Below, piece after piece: positions 10,455 through 21,332 of a DNA stretch of 64,000 nt; position 1 is the first letter of the stretch, and every line of letters begins with the position of its first letter. The notes beneath the pieces were generated by a model. The model was given only the letters and a program-made list of their open reading frames with translations. It was not told the DNA's origin and ran no database searches. Made by a program: the position numbers and the translations under genes. The DNA is from Acanthosepion pharaonis (lineage: Eukaryota; Mollusca; Cephalopoda; Sepiida; Sepiidae), in contig CAHIKZ030005499.1 in the NCBI GenBank assembly GCA_903632075.3, forward strand, positions 484,501 to 548,500. The letters run 5' to 3'.

Positions 10455-11575
10455 TCGTTCCAGATTATTTATTTTTCGTCAGAATCCATATTTCACATTT
10501 ATAAATATACCATTTGTCTGTGTATAGAATATTGTTGCCATATCTGATCTGGTTATATCTCGAGATTCCTGAAAAATTTCAAAGAATGGTCTGTCATATC
10601 ATCGATCCTGACCTGGCATCTCGACTTTCTCACCAAGGTGACATGGCTTACCTATTGTCTTTTCGACAAATACTTATACGGCAATTGTTCTAATGAACTC
10701 CCTCCCCCGCTTGGCGTTACGACTGCAGGATTTTAAACGTGCCAATTAGAAACAAGGTCTCACCGTTAGATGAAACTCAAATACAAAATATCCACTAAAA
10801 ATAGCGTTTAATTACCGTATATTTCCGCGTATATTTAATTAAGACGAGATAATAAAAAATAGAGCAAATTTCCATGAATGTATCCTACACCTGTAGTATA
10901 AGACGAATGCTTATTGATTATATAAAGATGATGTTATTGGAAATGTTGTTACTGTATCCTTAGAAATTCAAAATATCCGATTTTATATCATGATTTTCCT
11001 ATACACGATCCCTAAAAGAGAAACCATTGTTTTATGTATGTCTTATCTAAAGGTCACCTTATACACGATAATCTATGGTGTGTTTATATATGTATATATA
11101 CACTGTATATTTCCGCGTATAAGGCGATAAGACGAGGTCAGAATATATAGAAAATTTTCATGAATTTATCCTATAGCTGTATTGTAAGATGACTGCATAT
11201 TGATTATATAAACTTGATGTTACTGGAAATGTGACTTAATGTATCCTTAGAAATTCCATATAAACGAAATAACAAAATTGATTTCACTGTTGAACTATAT
11301 GAAAGTGTATGTTCTATTCTAATAGTTTTTTTCTCGCACTTCTCTACTGTGGAACTCTTTTCCGATATCTTGTTTCCTCGCCACCTACGATTTTCAAAAA
11401 TTTAAATGCAATGCCAATCACTATTTTCTGCCTTTCTGAACACTTCTTTTATTCTCCTTTCTCCTGACGAAAGTCTTCGCATTCTCTTTTACTCCCGGTA
11501 ACCCTTTGCGTCTTAGTGGCATTATCACCTTGCTTGGGGTGACATGATAACAAAAAGAAAGTTTTTTTTTATCAG
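10455..11575 (+). mobile_element. LINE-A 3' portion, split by MITE-C pieces
   Basis: 10455-10812 reads as the RT thumb region (a Y.….CLCIEYC block, then IDPDLASRL-like codons near 10605-10625). The frame resumes at about 11290 with TTTTTTTCTCGCACTTCTCTACTGTGGAACTC (FxxSHxxxLWN), and the 3' UTR GCGTCTTAGTGGCATTATCACC ends near 11550-11575. MITE-C sequence occupies 10813-11285 between the two halves. Truncated and frameshifted relic. Confidence 0.75.
10813..11285. mobile_element. MITE-C, two partial copies in LINE-A
   Basis: A left terminus TACCGTATATTTCCGCGTAT at 10813 runs into a deleted interior up to about 11080. A second left terminus (CTGTATATTTCCGCGTATAAGG) begins at 11103 and runs to about 11285. 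Both carry the same interior start (TTTATCCTA…, TGATTATATAAA…). Either an insertion into an insertion or a tandem duplication of the MITE 5' half. Confidence 0.7.
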
Positions 11576-11809
11576 TGTTACTTTATCTATTTTGTGAATT
11601 TTTGAATTTATTTTACCTTCCAAAATATTTTCATCAATACTTATTCGTAAGAGGACCATCTGAATCCTGTAATGCCTTCTACAGTTACCGGGTAAACTGA
11701 TACAACCTGCCTCGTACTAATAGGAAGGATATGGGTACCCCAAAATAACACTTTTTGTATAGATACCATGAAAGATTCAGTGCCGTCAGGAGAGGGCGCA
11801 CGCGCGTGC

Positions 11810-11955
11810 GTGTGTGGGTGGTGTAATTGATAGCTGCTCGGAATGAGAAATCGGAGTTCAGAGTTCGAATTCCGGTCATGTTTATTATATGCACTTACGC
11901 GCATATACCCCTAGGAAATGTATGAATCCATCCCCCAGTTGTGGTAAAACTTGTA
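11810..11955 (+). mobile_element. SINE-1 head with short body
   Basis: GGTGGTGTAATTGATAGCTGCT and GAGTTCGAATTCCGGTC give box A and box B-like blocks, followed by CACTTACGCGCATATACCCC. The copy is truncated near a CT/TA microsatellite. Confidence 0.7.
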
Positions 11956-11976
11956 AAAGAAAATCATTATTTTCTA

Positions 11977-11977
<1 letters not shown>

Positions 11978-12037
<60 letters not shown>
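11978..12037. repeat. (CT)n(TA)n compound microsatellite
   Basis: A CT run of about eight units is followed directly by about 20 TA units. Confidence 0.95.
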
Positions 12038-12038
<1 letters not shown>

Positions 12039-12270
12039 CATATCTGTGGTTTATACTGCAACTATACTTAGCAGACCTTAGTTACAATTCAAGTACGTGC
12101 CACACTAGGAACACATACGCTTCTGAAATCAGAATTGTACATCTGGACTGGTTGACGATTACGGCTAGAATGTCCTGTCTGAAATATTTTCCCACTTATG
12201 GCTGAGAAGAGATCGATTCGTACAATTATGGGTCAAACACGAGGCAAATTTCATGAATCATGTTTAATTT

Positions 12271-12430
12271 ATAAATACTTCCAGAAAGTACATCTGTTTT
12301 ATATCTATAAATACTTCCAGAAAGTACATCTGTTGCACATCTATAAATACTTCCAGAAAGTACATCTGTTGCACATCTATAAATACTTCCAGAAAGTACA
12401 TCTGTAAATACTTCCAGAAAGTACATCTAT
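12271..12430 (+). repeat. 36-bp tandem repeat, about 4.7 copies
   Basis: The unit ATAAATACTTCCAGAAAGTA…CATCTGTTGCACATCT repeats at 12271, 12307, 12343 and 12379 with exact 36-base spacing. The last copy, at about 12405, lacks 11 bases. Because 36 is divisible by three, both strands stay open across it: + encodes a 12-residue repeat (IYKYFQKVHLLH) from 12198, and - a different one. The open frames are probably by-products of the unit length, and no upstream coding context is visible. Confidence 0.92.
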
Positions 12431-13285
12431 GGCTACTCGCCCGTTACAAGAACGGTTTGTATGCAAACATTGATGAATTCCTTCCCGACATGTTCTGCAA
12501 ACCGGATTTTTGCCAAAGTGAGTTTAATTGAGATTCACCATCTCTTACCCGGCTTTCTATTTTTATAATCCTTATTTTTTGCTAAGCAACAGAGTAACAT
12601 GAAATGACCTTTCTGTTCAATTTAATACGCTTATAGCTGCAGCAACGGCATACCTCCGACGATTGTTATTGCACAACTTACACAGTTTTTAAGTGCAGTC
12701 TTTTGAAAGGTTTAAATTTTTTCAGGAAGCCTGGCGAACGTAGGCAGCTGACCAAATGTCCATCAAATTGTTTCATTTGCTCGTTATTTGACGGTGATAT
12801 CAGATTTAGAAGCTGAAATTCTTTTCATATTTTTCTCAGGGCAGGAGGTGGGGATTGAATTCCCGAATCCTGAATATAAAATAAAATGCATTTTTATTTG
12901 TAGTTTGTATTATATTAGCTTCTTTGTCATTGTCTCTAAATCCAATTCACAAAAGAGATTTTGTTTAGCCTCTTACGCGGGGGAGGATATCTTCAATTCT
13001 CTTTCAAATAATGCTAGGCACCCTGTCCATTGTTCTAATTTCCGTCGCAATATGGCGGTCGAGCGTCAATAAAGATAACTTAAAGCTCGTTATGAAAGAA
13101 CTGAGAAGTGTTTATCTCACAGAAGGTTCTCCATAACAGACATATCGTGCTAAGTGTTAACTAATGCTCAATTTTCTATTAACTGTTCAATCATTAGAGA
13201 TTTAAGAAAAAAGAATATTGAAGAATATTCATTCAAAATGAAAACGGTTCGTTAGCGGATTTATTTTTTTTTTCCTATTGTTTAC
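12431..13285. other. Unannotated; ORF 12788-13072 unrecognised
   Basis: No family recognised. The 94-codon frame has no coding context and is not conserved elsewhere in the window. Confidence 0.4.
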
Positions 13286-13289
13286 CCAA

Positions 13290-13660
13290 TACAGAGTCAA
13301 GAGCCACACAATGTAGAGGGTTACTGTGTTGTATGAGCCTAAGAAAAGGGGTTATGCAGGAAAGAACAGTCAGCTCAAAGCTCAAAACTTGAAGAGGTCA
13401 ATATTGTAATGTTAGCCGGTAGTGTTTGGCAAAGAAAGAAGATGTCCGAAAGAAGCTTCCTCCTTACTAATGGAATACGAAGGGAATGGGGACGATTCCC
13501 CCTCGTTTACGGGGCATGGCGGGTTCCAATTGTAAAGGTCAGGAGTGGACTGACTAAGGAATATAGCTCGTTAGAGTAAAGGCCATGGAAAAAAGCGAGA
13601 GAGCGGTGTTGGGCTCGCAACGTTTCGTCTGTGGGAAAGAGGTCGTAAGTGGAGAAGTTC
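13290..13660 (-). mobile_element. LINE-B C-terminal fragment
   Basis: Antisense to + strand blocks such as GGAATACGAAGGGAATGGGG, GGCATGGCGGGTTCCA and CCATGGAAAAAAGCG. The same string of blocks (AATACGAAGGGAATAGGGG…, CACTTTCCATGGAG…) occurs at 41200-41500 and 50300-50560, where RT motifs are adjacent. Strongly decayed. Confidence 0.6.
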
Positions 13661-13854
13661 ACTCTTAAGATATTTAAAAAAGAAAATACGATTTATTTAG
13701 TTAGAGACACTTCTCTCAGACAGACTAAAATATTCTATAATGAAATATTTTTAATTTGTTATTCTTGTCGGGTTTCCACAAAATGAAAATGTGGAAGACA
13801 CCCTGTTTAGTTTCTAAATCACACAAGCCAAAGTATCTAGAAAATTTCGTTATA

Positions 13855-14155
13855 TATTTTTAATCACTTCATCCCAAGCAAGGCAATAAAGCCATTAAGA
13901 CGGTGACTGAGTATGAAAGACTATGAGAAAAAGAAAAAAAACATCATGAAGAATAAAATAACAAGAATTAAGAAAAAAGGAGATAACGGCTGAAATTTGC
14001 ATTTAAATATTTGAAGATTAATGTTGATTGGAAAAAAATGCCTGAAGAGAGTTCCACAAGCAAGAATTGCGATAGAAGAAACTGTCAGTATAGAACTTGC
14101 GGTTCCATCTATCAATTTCAGTTGTAAAATAATGAGATTTTACCGTCAATAGGTA
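13855..14155 (-). mobile_element. LINE-A 3' end
   Basis: Read on the minus strand, a FYTDSFFYRNSCLWNSLQ block precedes NLQIFKCKFQPLSPF and a 3' UTR with GCTTTATTGCCTTGCTTGGG. This matches the copies at 4223-4617 and 17720-18275. Confidence 0.78.
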
Positions 14156-14750
14156 AGATTGAGGAAAGTAATATTTATTTTGATGTAATACACAAATGTG
14201 GAACATGGCCAAAAGGGGGATAAGGGGAGGATGGTTTTTCAATCTATCTTAAACTTAGCTAGCCACGATTACTGACAGAAAAATACCACAGTAATCCTTA
14301 CACCAAAACAACATATTCTCACTTACCATTCTTACTACAGACACCATAATATCCCTAAGTCTCTATGAAGTTCTAAATTGTTCCCATATGTACAATTTGT
14401 CCGAGTGGGGAGAATAAAATAACAATATTTAAAAATGATACCCTAAGGAATATTTACAATGAATGCAGTTTATATACAAAATATTAACAAAATAGTGATT
14501 GTAAAACCCCCCACCACAATCCTTAATTGTGGCAGAAAAATCAGTTAACAGGACGAAATTATACGGAACTAGATAATTAAGAACAATCATTCGATTAACT
14601 ACTTGTAGTGGAAAAAAAAACACATTACACGTAGTTAACAAATTAAAGCCAAATTTACACAATTATTAGAATATATATCTATCTATCTACACACCAATTT
14701 TTGTCTAGCTATGTCACACACACACTGAAATCCACTAAATAAAAATTAAA
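14156..14750. other. Unannotated AT-rich DNA
   Basis: No gene recognised. A tetranucleotide run (ATCT)n lies near 14675-14690. Confidence 0.5.
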
Positions 14751-14752
14751 AA

Positions 14753-14760
<8 letters not shown>

Positions 14761-14792
<32 letters not shown>
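14761..14792. repeat. (CA)n microsatellite
   Basis: Sixteen uninterrupted CA units. Confidence 0.97.
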
Positions 14793-14795
<3 letters not shown>

Positions 14796-15320
14796 CTAGC
14801 CATTATTGAGGCTAATCTGGTTTACCAAGGATGGTTCCAACTACGTCGGTGCATTTCCCTTATATAGGCTATAAGAAACCGGAGAGTAGCGCACCAATAG
14901 AAAGCGGAGAGAGACTTCACGCATGCACACATTGCCTGTCCGACCATTAGGCTTTGTAAACGACCTCCAGTAAACACAGTAAATGAACAACGCGACAAGC
15001 ACAAAGCAGTCAGGTGGGGGTTAGGAATACTCCTTTTTCCACGTTCTCACTTCACACCTAGTACACCACACACTCAACCCGATATAGTATACCACATGCC
15101 AGGGACATTTTATAACATGCATAGGAATATAAATCTTTGGTCATTTATCTAAACAAGCGTCCAAGTTTGTTTTTTTTTTTCTACTCCAATTTCGAGATCA
15201 GCACAATCACTGAAACACTCATTCAAATTCAAAAAACAAATGCGAAATACACACTCGAAAAGCGCTCCGCATCTACCAGAGAACTGACATCTCAGTCACC
15301 TAAAGAGGAAATTACATCAT
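14793..15320. other. Unannotated stretch
   Basis: Slightly GC-richer at 14820-15080. No recognisable gene or repeat. Confidence 0.45.
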
Positions 15321-15324
15321 AACA

Positions 15325-15450
15325 ATTAGCATGAAAGTATTTATAGGAAAGGCACAGGGAAGCTACGTTACGGCGGTGGGGAAAGTGACTAAAACCGAGA
15401 TGCCAGGTCGGGACCAATAACATTACAGATTCTTTGGATTTCACCAAGAA
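15325..15450 (-). mobile_element. LINE-A internal fragment
   Basis: On the minus strand GGTCCCGACCTGGCATCTCG encodes the (D)PDLASR block, and GGAAAGGCACAGGGAAGC is antisense to the CLFDNYF region seen at 17880-17940. Bordered on the right by unrelated DNA. Confidence 0.7.
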
Positions 15451-15564
15451 ACTAACTATAGAGATGATGCGAGTAAAATGTGTACAAATAACAATTAATA
15501 CCGACAGGTTATTGATTATTCCAGAATTAGGCGAAACGTTCTGAATAGTGAGACAAAAGTTAAG

Positions 15565-16369
15565 TACCGTATATTTCCGTGTATAAGGCGACCTTTAGAT
15601 ATGACGAGGTCAATAAATATAGTTAAATTTTCATAAATTTATCCTATACCTGTAGTATAAGATGGCTGCTTATTAATTATATAAAAAATGATATTATTGG
15701 AAATGTTGCTTACTGTATCCTTAGAAATTCAAAATAAATGAAATAACAAAACCGATTCTATATAATGTTTTTTTCCTACACACGTCCCTTAAAAGGAAAA
15801 CCATTGTTTTGTTTACATTTCATCACGTGAATACTGATTCTTCTTCCTCTTCTTTTCCTGTAATTAAACAGTTACAAACAGCCTGGTGTACTTATGGCCA
15901 TTTACTTATACTTCATTGACAATCACAAAATACTGTTAATAACAGTATGATAATAGCACATTCCACTTTCAACATTTTTTTAATTCAGTCTGTTATTGAA
16001 AGTTTAGAGAAAGATAAAGGTTTCTGGAAACGCAATCATAATCTGATGTTTACATTTTCTCAGCTGATCTTCCATGGATACAAGTTGATTTCATTGATAT
16101 GGAATTAATCTTCGAATAGGCAATTTATTATGCAAGTAATATATCAGGTACAAATGATTTTATTACTTTTATTATCAGTTTATTTGATAATGTGAATCTT
16201 TTCATGTCCGTTATTGGTTATCGCAACGAGGCTGAGGTCAGCCTACCGACAAACATCACTCAGAACTTAAGGTTTCTATTTGAGAATTGTTGTACAAGAC
16301 GACCCCCCCGATTTTTAAAGGTGATTTTTGGAATTTAAAAGGTTGTCTTATACGCGGAAATATACGGTA
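15565..16369. mobile_element. MITE-C, complete copy (805 bp)
   Basis: Left end TACCGTATATTTCCGTGTAT, right end ATACGCGGAAATATACGGTA. The interior is collinear with 8236-9024 (CCATTGTTTTGTTTACATTT, ACAAACAGCCTGGTGTAC, TGATTTCATTGATATGGAAT, GTTTATTTGATAAT). TA flanks both ends. Together with the copy at 8236 it defines the full element. Confidence 0.85.
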
Positions 16370-16499
16370 ATTGAAATTTTAAATGTTTCTTTTAAAATAG
16401 GAGTCACGTGTTAATAAATTTTTTTTAATAATAAATTTCCTTAAAAAAAGAAGAGATTTAAAAAACAAATTCTGTTATTTCGTTAGATGTCGGTAAGTG

Positions 16500-16857
16500 G
16501 CGTGATGGATCGATTTGCTTTTGTTATCAACATGTTGCATTTTTATATGTACAATGTATTTTTTAGATTGTAAGAATTTTGGGGGTGATTATAATGATTT
16601 ACTGAGACAAACCCTACTAATTAACTTACAGCTGGAGAGAGAAGAGGTGGATTTATAACTTTCCCCCAGAGGCATTTACACATAAGTAAACATAACGTAC
16701 CTGGAATTAAAACTTGGACCTCAAATTTCCAATTCTGGGCCGTTATCTGTTACATCACCTGCGCATCTAAGCTTTCAGCACATGTTATTCCCAAGCGCTC
16801 ACCCTTCTGGGTACTGACAAGGCTCGACGTTGCTTAACTTCGGTGATCGTATACACA
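16500..16857 (-). mobile_element. 5S-SINE (5S rRNA + tRNA-like head, D-type tail)
   Basis: On the minus strand 16857-16767 resembles the 5S rRNA 3' two-thirds: GATCACCGAAGTTAAGCAAC, then a GGGTGACC-type internal control block (here GGGTGAGCGCTTGGGAAT), then GTGCTGAAAGCTT. It is followed by a tRNA-like block (GTAACAGATAACGG, AAGTTTTAATTCCAGG) and a body with TATGTTTACTTATGTGTAAA. The tail at 16515-16545 reads antisense GCAACATGTTGATAACAAAA. The 5' part of the 5S is missing. It stands head to head with the next feature. Confidence 0.8.
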
Positions 16858-16861
16858 TATC

Positions 16862-17112
16862 AAGCTGAATCACCGGTTCTCGTCAGATCACCGAAATTAA
16901 GCAACGTCGAGCCTGGCCAGTATCTAGATGGGTGACCGCTTGGGAATACCAGTTGCTGTAAGCTTGGATGTGATGGGATGCGCGGGTGGCGTAATAGATA
17001 AAGGCTTGGAAAGTAAAATCGAGAGAGAGCCGAGTTCGAATTCCAGTCGGGTTTGTTATACCTTTGGGCGATCATGAATCGAAAAAGAGACATGATCACA
17101 CAAGCGTATCAC
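16862..17112 (+). mobile_element. 5S-SINE (5S rRNA + tRNA-like head, SINE-1-type tail)
   Basis: ACACCGGTTCTCG-like start (CACCGGTTCTCGTCAGATCA), CCGAAATTAAGCAACGTCGA, TAGATGGGTGACCGCTTGGG and AATACCAGTTGCTGTAAGCT give a 5S rRNA-like block carrying the pol III internal control region. A tRNA-like block follows directly: GGGTGGCGTAATAGATAAAG and GAGCCGAGTTCGAATTCCAG. The 3' part (GATCATGAATCGAAAAAGAG…ACAAGCGTATCAC) resembles the SINE-1 tail, not the D-type tail of the neighbouring minus copy. Confidence 0.82.
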
Positions 17113-17715
17113 ATCCGCCCTCCCCCTGCCGACACGCGTTGGGTCAGCACGACGGAATTTTGGTCCATCGCTCTCCATAAATCTTGAGAAAACCAACATC
17201 CAACAGAAGGACTTCCACAGAAAGGCGAGATAGCACCAGCTTTTTTGTTGGGGTGGGATGCAAAAATAATAGAGAAAATTGTGAACATCTGCCAGCATGC
17301 TCTACTCCGATGACTTAATTAGTAAACCAAGTATCGATACTAGTAGCGTGTGAATATCTTTAGTCAAGAAGCAGCTGGTAATGAACTTGGTACCCTAGGG
17401 AGGAGGTAGTGTATACGATGCTCAAAGTGTGTTCTGGAGATCAGCGTAGCACGCAGAAACTGGACGTGATGTGTAGAGTTGAGTGTGCGAACACGGTATT
17501 GGATTTAACAGCCTTCCTGAGCACAATATAAACCGGAGAATTATTACAAGGTACGCAGCCGAAACGCTGTGAAAATAAAGAAATAATTGCGAAGATTTTA
17601 GCCCGAAGAAACCCACATACAATTAGTTGTAAATGCTTACCAGATAATCTTATTGTTTCAGTTTTAATTCGGAAAAAATATGAAAAAGCGATAACTGAAG
17701 CTGTGTCGTACTAGA
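17113..17715. other. Unannotated stretch
   Basis: Moderate GC content with several short frames on the minus strand. No family recognised. Confidence 0.45.
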
Positions 17716-17719
17716 CATT

Positions 17720-18275
17720 TTTTCTCTCCAGAATCTATCTTACATATCTATAAGTCTACTATTCGTCCATGTTTAGAATATTGCAGCCATATATAATCCT
17801 GTTCTCTCGTTATTTATCTAGATCTACTTGATAAAATCCAAAGAAGAATCAGCAATATTATTGATCCTGGTCTGGCATCTCGGCTTCGACGTAAGGCTGC
17901 CTCCTTGTGCCTTTTCGATAATTATTTTCACGGTAATTGTTCGGGGGAGTTTTTCGCTATGGTACCTTTTGAGTTTTGAATTTAAGCGCAGTACTAGACT
18001 GACGACGAGGTCTCATCTAATTACAGTTAATCTGGCTAAACGTAACCGTAAGTTCTATGCTAACAGTTTCTTTTCTCGCACTTATCGCTTGTGGATCCCC
18101 TTTCCGTTTCATGATTTCCAGCCAACTTTAAAACATTTAAATGCGATACCAATCGCTATCGATTGTCCTCCTGACTACTCTTATTTTTACGCCTGTTTCT
18201 AATTCTTTCACACCGAGTAACGGCTTGTGTCTTTACTGCCTTGCTTGAGGCAACCTCGATTAAAAAAAATAGGCG
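17720..18275 (+). mobile_element. LINE-A 3' third, best RT-bearing copy
   Basis: The + strand reads through the non-LTR RT thumb region: RPCLEYCSHI near 17770-17800, IQRRISNIIDPGLASRL near 17830-17880, CLFDNYFHGNCS near 17905-17945, FKRSTRLTTRS near 17980-18015 and FYANSFFSRTYRLW near 18050-18095. The 3' UTR GTGTCTTTACTGCCTTGC ends in an A run at about 18265. Layout and motifs are those of CR1/Jockey-group LINEs. At least one frameshift is present and the catalytic RT core is missing. Confidence 0.88.
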
Positions 18276-18365
18276 TGGAATTCAAATCTAAAATCATACA
18301 AAACGTTCATATTAGAAAGGGAAGACATAAATGTAATATTTAAAAAAAAGATCATAAATGAATAT

Positions 18366-18430
18366 ATTGGGTTGGACAAAAAAGTTCATTATGAAGGGCG
18401 AAACGAAACTTTTCCATTTTGTCATATATT
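18366..18430 (+). mobile_element. Mariner-like terminal inverted repeat fragment
   Basis: TTGGGTTGGACAAAAAAGTTCATTATG matches the form of mariner (mellifera/cecropia type) termini, TTGGGTTGGxCxAAAAGTTC. No transposase and no opposite end follow within the window. Likely a single-ended relic. Confidence 0.6.
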
Positions 18431-18479
18431 TTCCCAATTATTATTCTTGGTATATAAAATATATATACCATTATCCCAT

Positions 18480-18777
18480 ATACGGAAGATCCTCGGGTTA
18501 CGTTGGACCAGACCTACGCCGTTTCGTGGTCACGGCGCCATCGCCCATAATATAATTCGTCGTCATGCGTCGCTATATGAGGAAGACGGCATTGTTTCTT
18601 CACCGGCTGTACGCCATATTGAATTGTGCAACATCCGCTATCTCTCGTTTGGGTCGTTTTCTATGGGACCTTTATTATGGCTCCCAAGCGATTGACAGAC
18701 TCGTCGGTGCCTGTGTAGGCGAGTCTGATCTACGTCGAAAATCAGGTTACGTCGCGCCGTAGGAACGGATCTCTGAA

Positions 18778-18778
<1 letters not shown>
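18480..18778. other. GC-richer block between TA-rich flanks
   Basis: CpG-rich for the window, with repeated TACG motifs (GGTTACGTTGGACC, CTACGCCG, CTACGTCG, GGTTACGTCGC). Bounded on the right by a 65-base TA array. Three overlapping frames are open but none resembles a known protein. Possibly a non-autonomous element. Confidence 0.4.

Positions 18779-18843
<65 letters not shown>
18779..18843. repeat. (TA)n array
   Basis: About 32 uninterrupted TA units. Confidence 0.97.
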
Positions 18844-18846
<3 letters not shown>

Positions 18847-19059
18847 AAAATTGTATGGAAAAAACTTTTTGTGACGCGTTTCATCCGTTAGGACTTCATT
18901 GGAATAGGTTCGTTGGCGTTGTTAGGACTACATATGCGCATATATATATAATTTATTTAAAGATATTAAAAAAAAAACGTTAAAAATCGCTACACAATTA
19001 CAATTATGTTTCAACACTACAAATGTGTCTCCTCAGAAAAGTTATCCTGGATAGTATCA

Positions 19060-19062
<3 letters not shown>

Positions 19063-19112
<50 letters not shown>
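19063..19112. repeat. (TA)n array
   Basis: About 25 TA units. Confidence 0.97.
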
Positions 19113-19117
<5 letters not shown>

Positions 19118-20280
19118 CTGTTTACCCCGAATTCTTATGTAATTTTTTCGTAAAGTTGAAATTATTGGATTTCCTTTCTTGTGCAAAGCGATTAGCCTTC
19201 CGTTAACTGCACCGTTGCTAAGCTCTCTGCGATGACTTCTTTCCTTTGCATGCACCAATGTCGTTTATTAATTGATTTGCCTCTTAATGTCGTGCTTTTC
19301 ACAAGATTATACTTGAGAAAATTAGCAATTCGCTTGACTTCTCTAACACCCTCTTTTTCACCCTTGCTTTCCTTCTCATTTAACTCCTCTTTCTCTTCTT
19401 ACTTTAGCCTATCTTTCCCAAATTATTATCTTTCTCCCTTTCTCTTCCTCCCGCTTTTAATCACCTTCTTTTTCTCCCCTCCCCCGCCTCTTCACATATC
19501 CTTTTGACTCTTTCTCTGTTTTATACATTCTTTCTCTCTCTTACTCCTTCCAGCATTTCTTTTTATTCAGACTTTTCTCTTTCTGTCTATCACTGGCTGA
19601 GCAAGAGATATTTTCCCGCCATTCGTTGGTTGGGTTGTGACGTCAGCACTTGCTTTCGGATCAATATTAACTACCATCAACGCCTACGTCTGTTATTGAT
19701 TGATCCTTCAGGATTATTTAGACGGTCGACCATTGTACATATACACAACGGACTAAGCAAGTCACGCTTGTGACCTGGTTATGCCTGTAGCTTCTTGTCT
19801 AGTCAATCCAACGGCTTATTTGCTTGCGTTTTCTTCCGCATAAAATAATCTCGTAGTTACTTGCGTATGTTTTTTTCTCTCTTCTCTTGAACATCTCTTG
19901 AGTTTGCTTTGGCGTTTTTTTCTCATTGAAGTTTTTCGTAATGCCTCGAATTAAACCTCGGCAAACCCGGCACAAAATTAAATGGAAGACTTAGACGCAA
20001 TACATTCTTAACTTTTATCTTCTACGGAGGACGAGGCTGCCTAGTTTATCTTATCTGGACTGGAACAATGGTCATTGATGTTGGCAGGAAGTACATAAAC
20101 ATCAATACTAATAAACAAGCTTGTTTATAAGTCAGTTGACTGATTTGTTTGCTTAACGGCACATTAACTCCTTATGGGTCATCCAATGCCAAAACTCAAC
20201 CTTCCCGGGAGCTTGAAAGTAATATAATTATGATAGATGTTATTCTGGCTTCACAACTAAAAACATGGTAGCTAACCCCA
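19113..20280. other. Unannotated; pyrimidine-rich 19320-19560; D-tail near 20139
   Basis: 19320-19560 is T/C-rich on the + strand. 20139-20190 (TTGCTTAACGGCACATTAAC, CTTATGGGTCATCCAATGCC) looks like an antisense element D tail. A lone TGACGTCA palindrome lies at 19638. No gene recognised. Confidence 0.5.
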
Positions 20281-20286
20281 AAAACC

Positions 20287-20416
<130 letters not shown>

Positions 20417-20520
20417 TAAACCTAGTGTGGCAGACAAACCTACCAGGTTTCATCTAAGCGGATCGTCAGGGAAAGCCAGCTTTCCCTGACGATCCGCTTA
20501 CGTGAAACTCTAGGTCTGCT
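20417..20520. repeat. H2 palindrome
   Basis: A perfect 21-bp inverted repeat, AAGCGGATCGTCAGGGAAAG(C) at 20456-20476 and its complement at 20479-20499, separated by two bases. Weaker pairing continues outward (ACCTAGTGTGGCAGACAAAC against the GTCTGCT side). A related single arm with AAGCGGATCGTCAAGAAAG occurs at 56620-56645. Confidence 0.9.
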
Positions 20521-20730
20521 CTACGGTTGTATTGAGCTCTTTTTGTTAGTTAGTTGTTTACTCGTGTCGGGGTTTTTCTTTGGGCTTTAAACTTGTATCT
20601 GTGCGATTTTTTTTTGTCGGCAGAAGTTCATGTTTGTAGCTCTTTTTTTTTTTAAAACCTTTTCCCCTCGGGATTGATTTGATTATTGGCAAATCAAAAA
20701 TTCGAGGGTTTTTCGAAACGAGTATAGTTA

Positions 20731-20789
<59 letters not shown>

Positions 20790-21025
20790 TATATGGACAC
20801 AACTGCTACAGGCGGTGACATGTTTTATGTTGGAGTTACATTCTGGAACACAGCTTGAATCAAGAAATTGTTGGGTGTTATATAGATTAATATATCGTTG
20901 ATTGTTTGGTAGTAAAACAGATTTGGGCGAAGTCGCTACAATTTGTTAGTATGTGAGTATTGCTAGAAATTTTAGTACAAACATGTATTGTTGGTAATTC
21001 CTTACATAAACAAGTCTTGTTGACA
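20521..21025. other. Unannotated, with (TA)n at 20731-20787
   Basis: Apart from a 57-base TA array nothing is recognised. Confidence 0.6.
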
Positions 21026-21029
21026 CCCC

Positions 21030-21195
21030 CTACTAAAAAATCTATCTTTGCACCCTCACAGTGCTTTGTTCCTGTTTAGGGGAGTATTTCCCCATAGCCG
21101 AGAAAATAACGTGTGCCATCACCCCAGGTCAACAATTAAGTGGCATTCCCATGCTCTCCAAAACCTCCAATCTCCTGATCAGAGGCCTTGATAGC
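21030..21195 (-). mobile_element. Element D fragment
   Basis: Antisense blocks TTCCCCATAGCCGAGAAAAT, AACAATTAAGTGGCATTCCC and CTCCTGATCAGAGGCCTTGA match the middle and 5' part of element D, with more divergence than other copies. Confidence 0.6.
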
Positions 21196-21332
21196 TTATA
21201 AGGTAAAGGATGAGAAATTGAGGGAGGTGGGGATTAACACTCTGTTAAAAAGATTGTACTAAAATAATGCATTTTAGTATTTTGTAATTAACACCATTTT
21301 AAAGTGGGGTGATTTGGAAATAATTATATATT

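Noticed and set aside
16862..16975. Functional 5S rRNA genes
   Set aside because: All five 5S-like blocks are diverged, several are 5'-truncated, and all are fused to tRNA-like and SINE body sequence; none has an intact 119-base gene with a T-run terminator.
18372..18695. 107-codon frame starting in a mariner terminus
   Set aside because: The start lies in a terminal inverted repeat and the rest in an unrelated GC-rich block; no transposase motif appears.
19638..19645. CRE palindrome TGACGTCA
   Set aside because: One perfect 8-mer is expected about once in 65 kb by chance, and no gene start is visible nearby.
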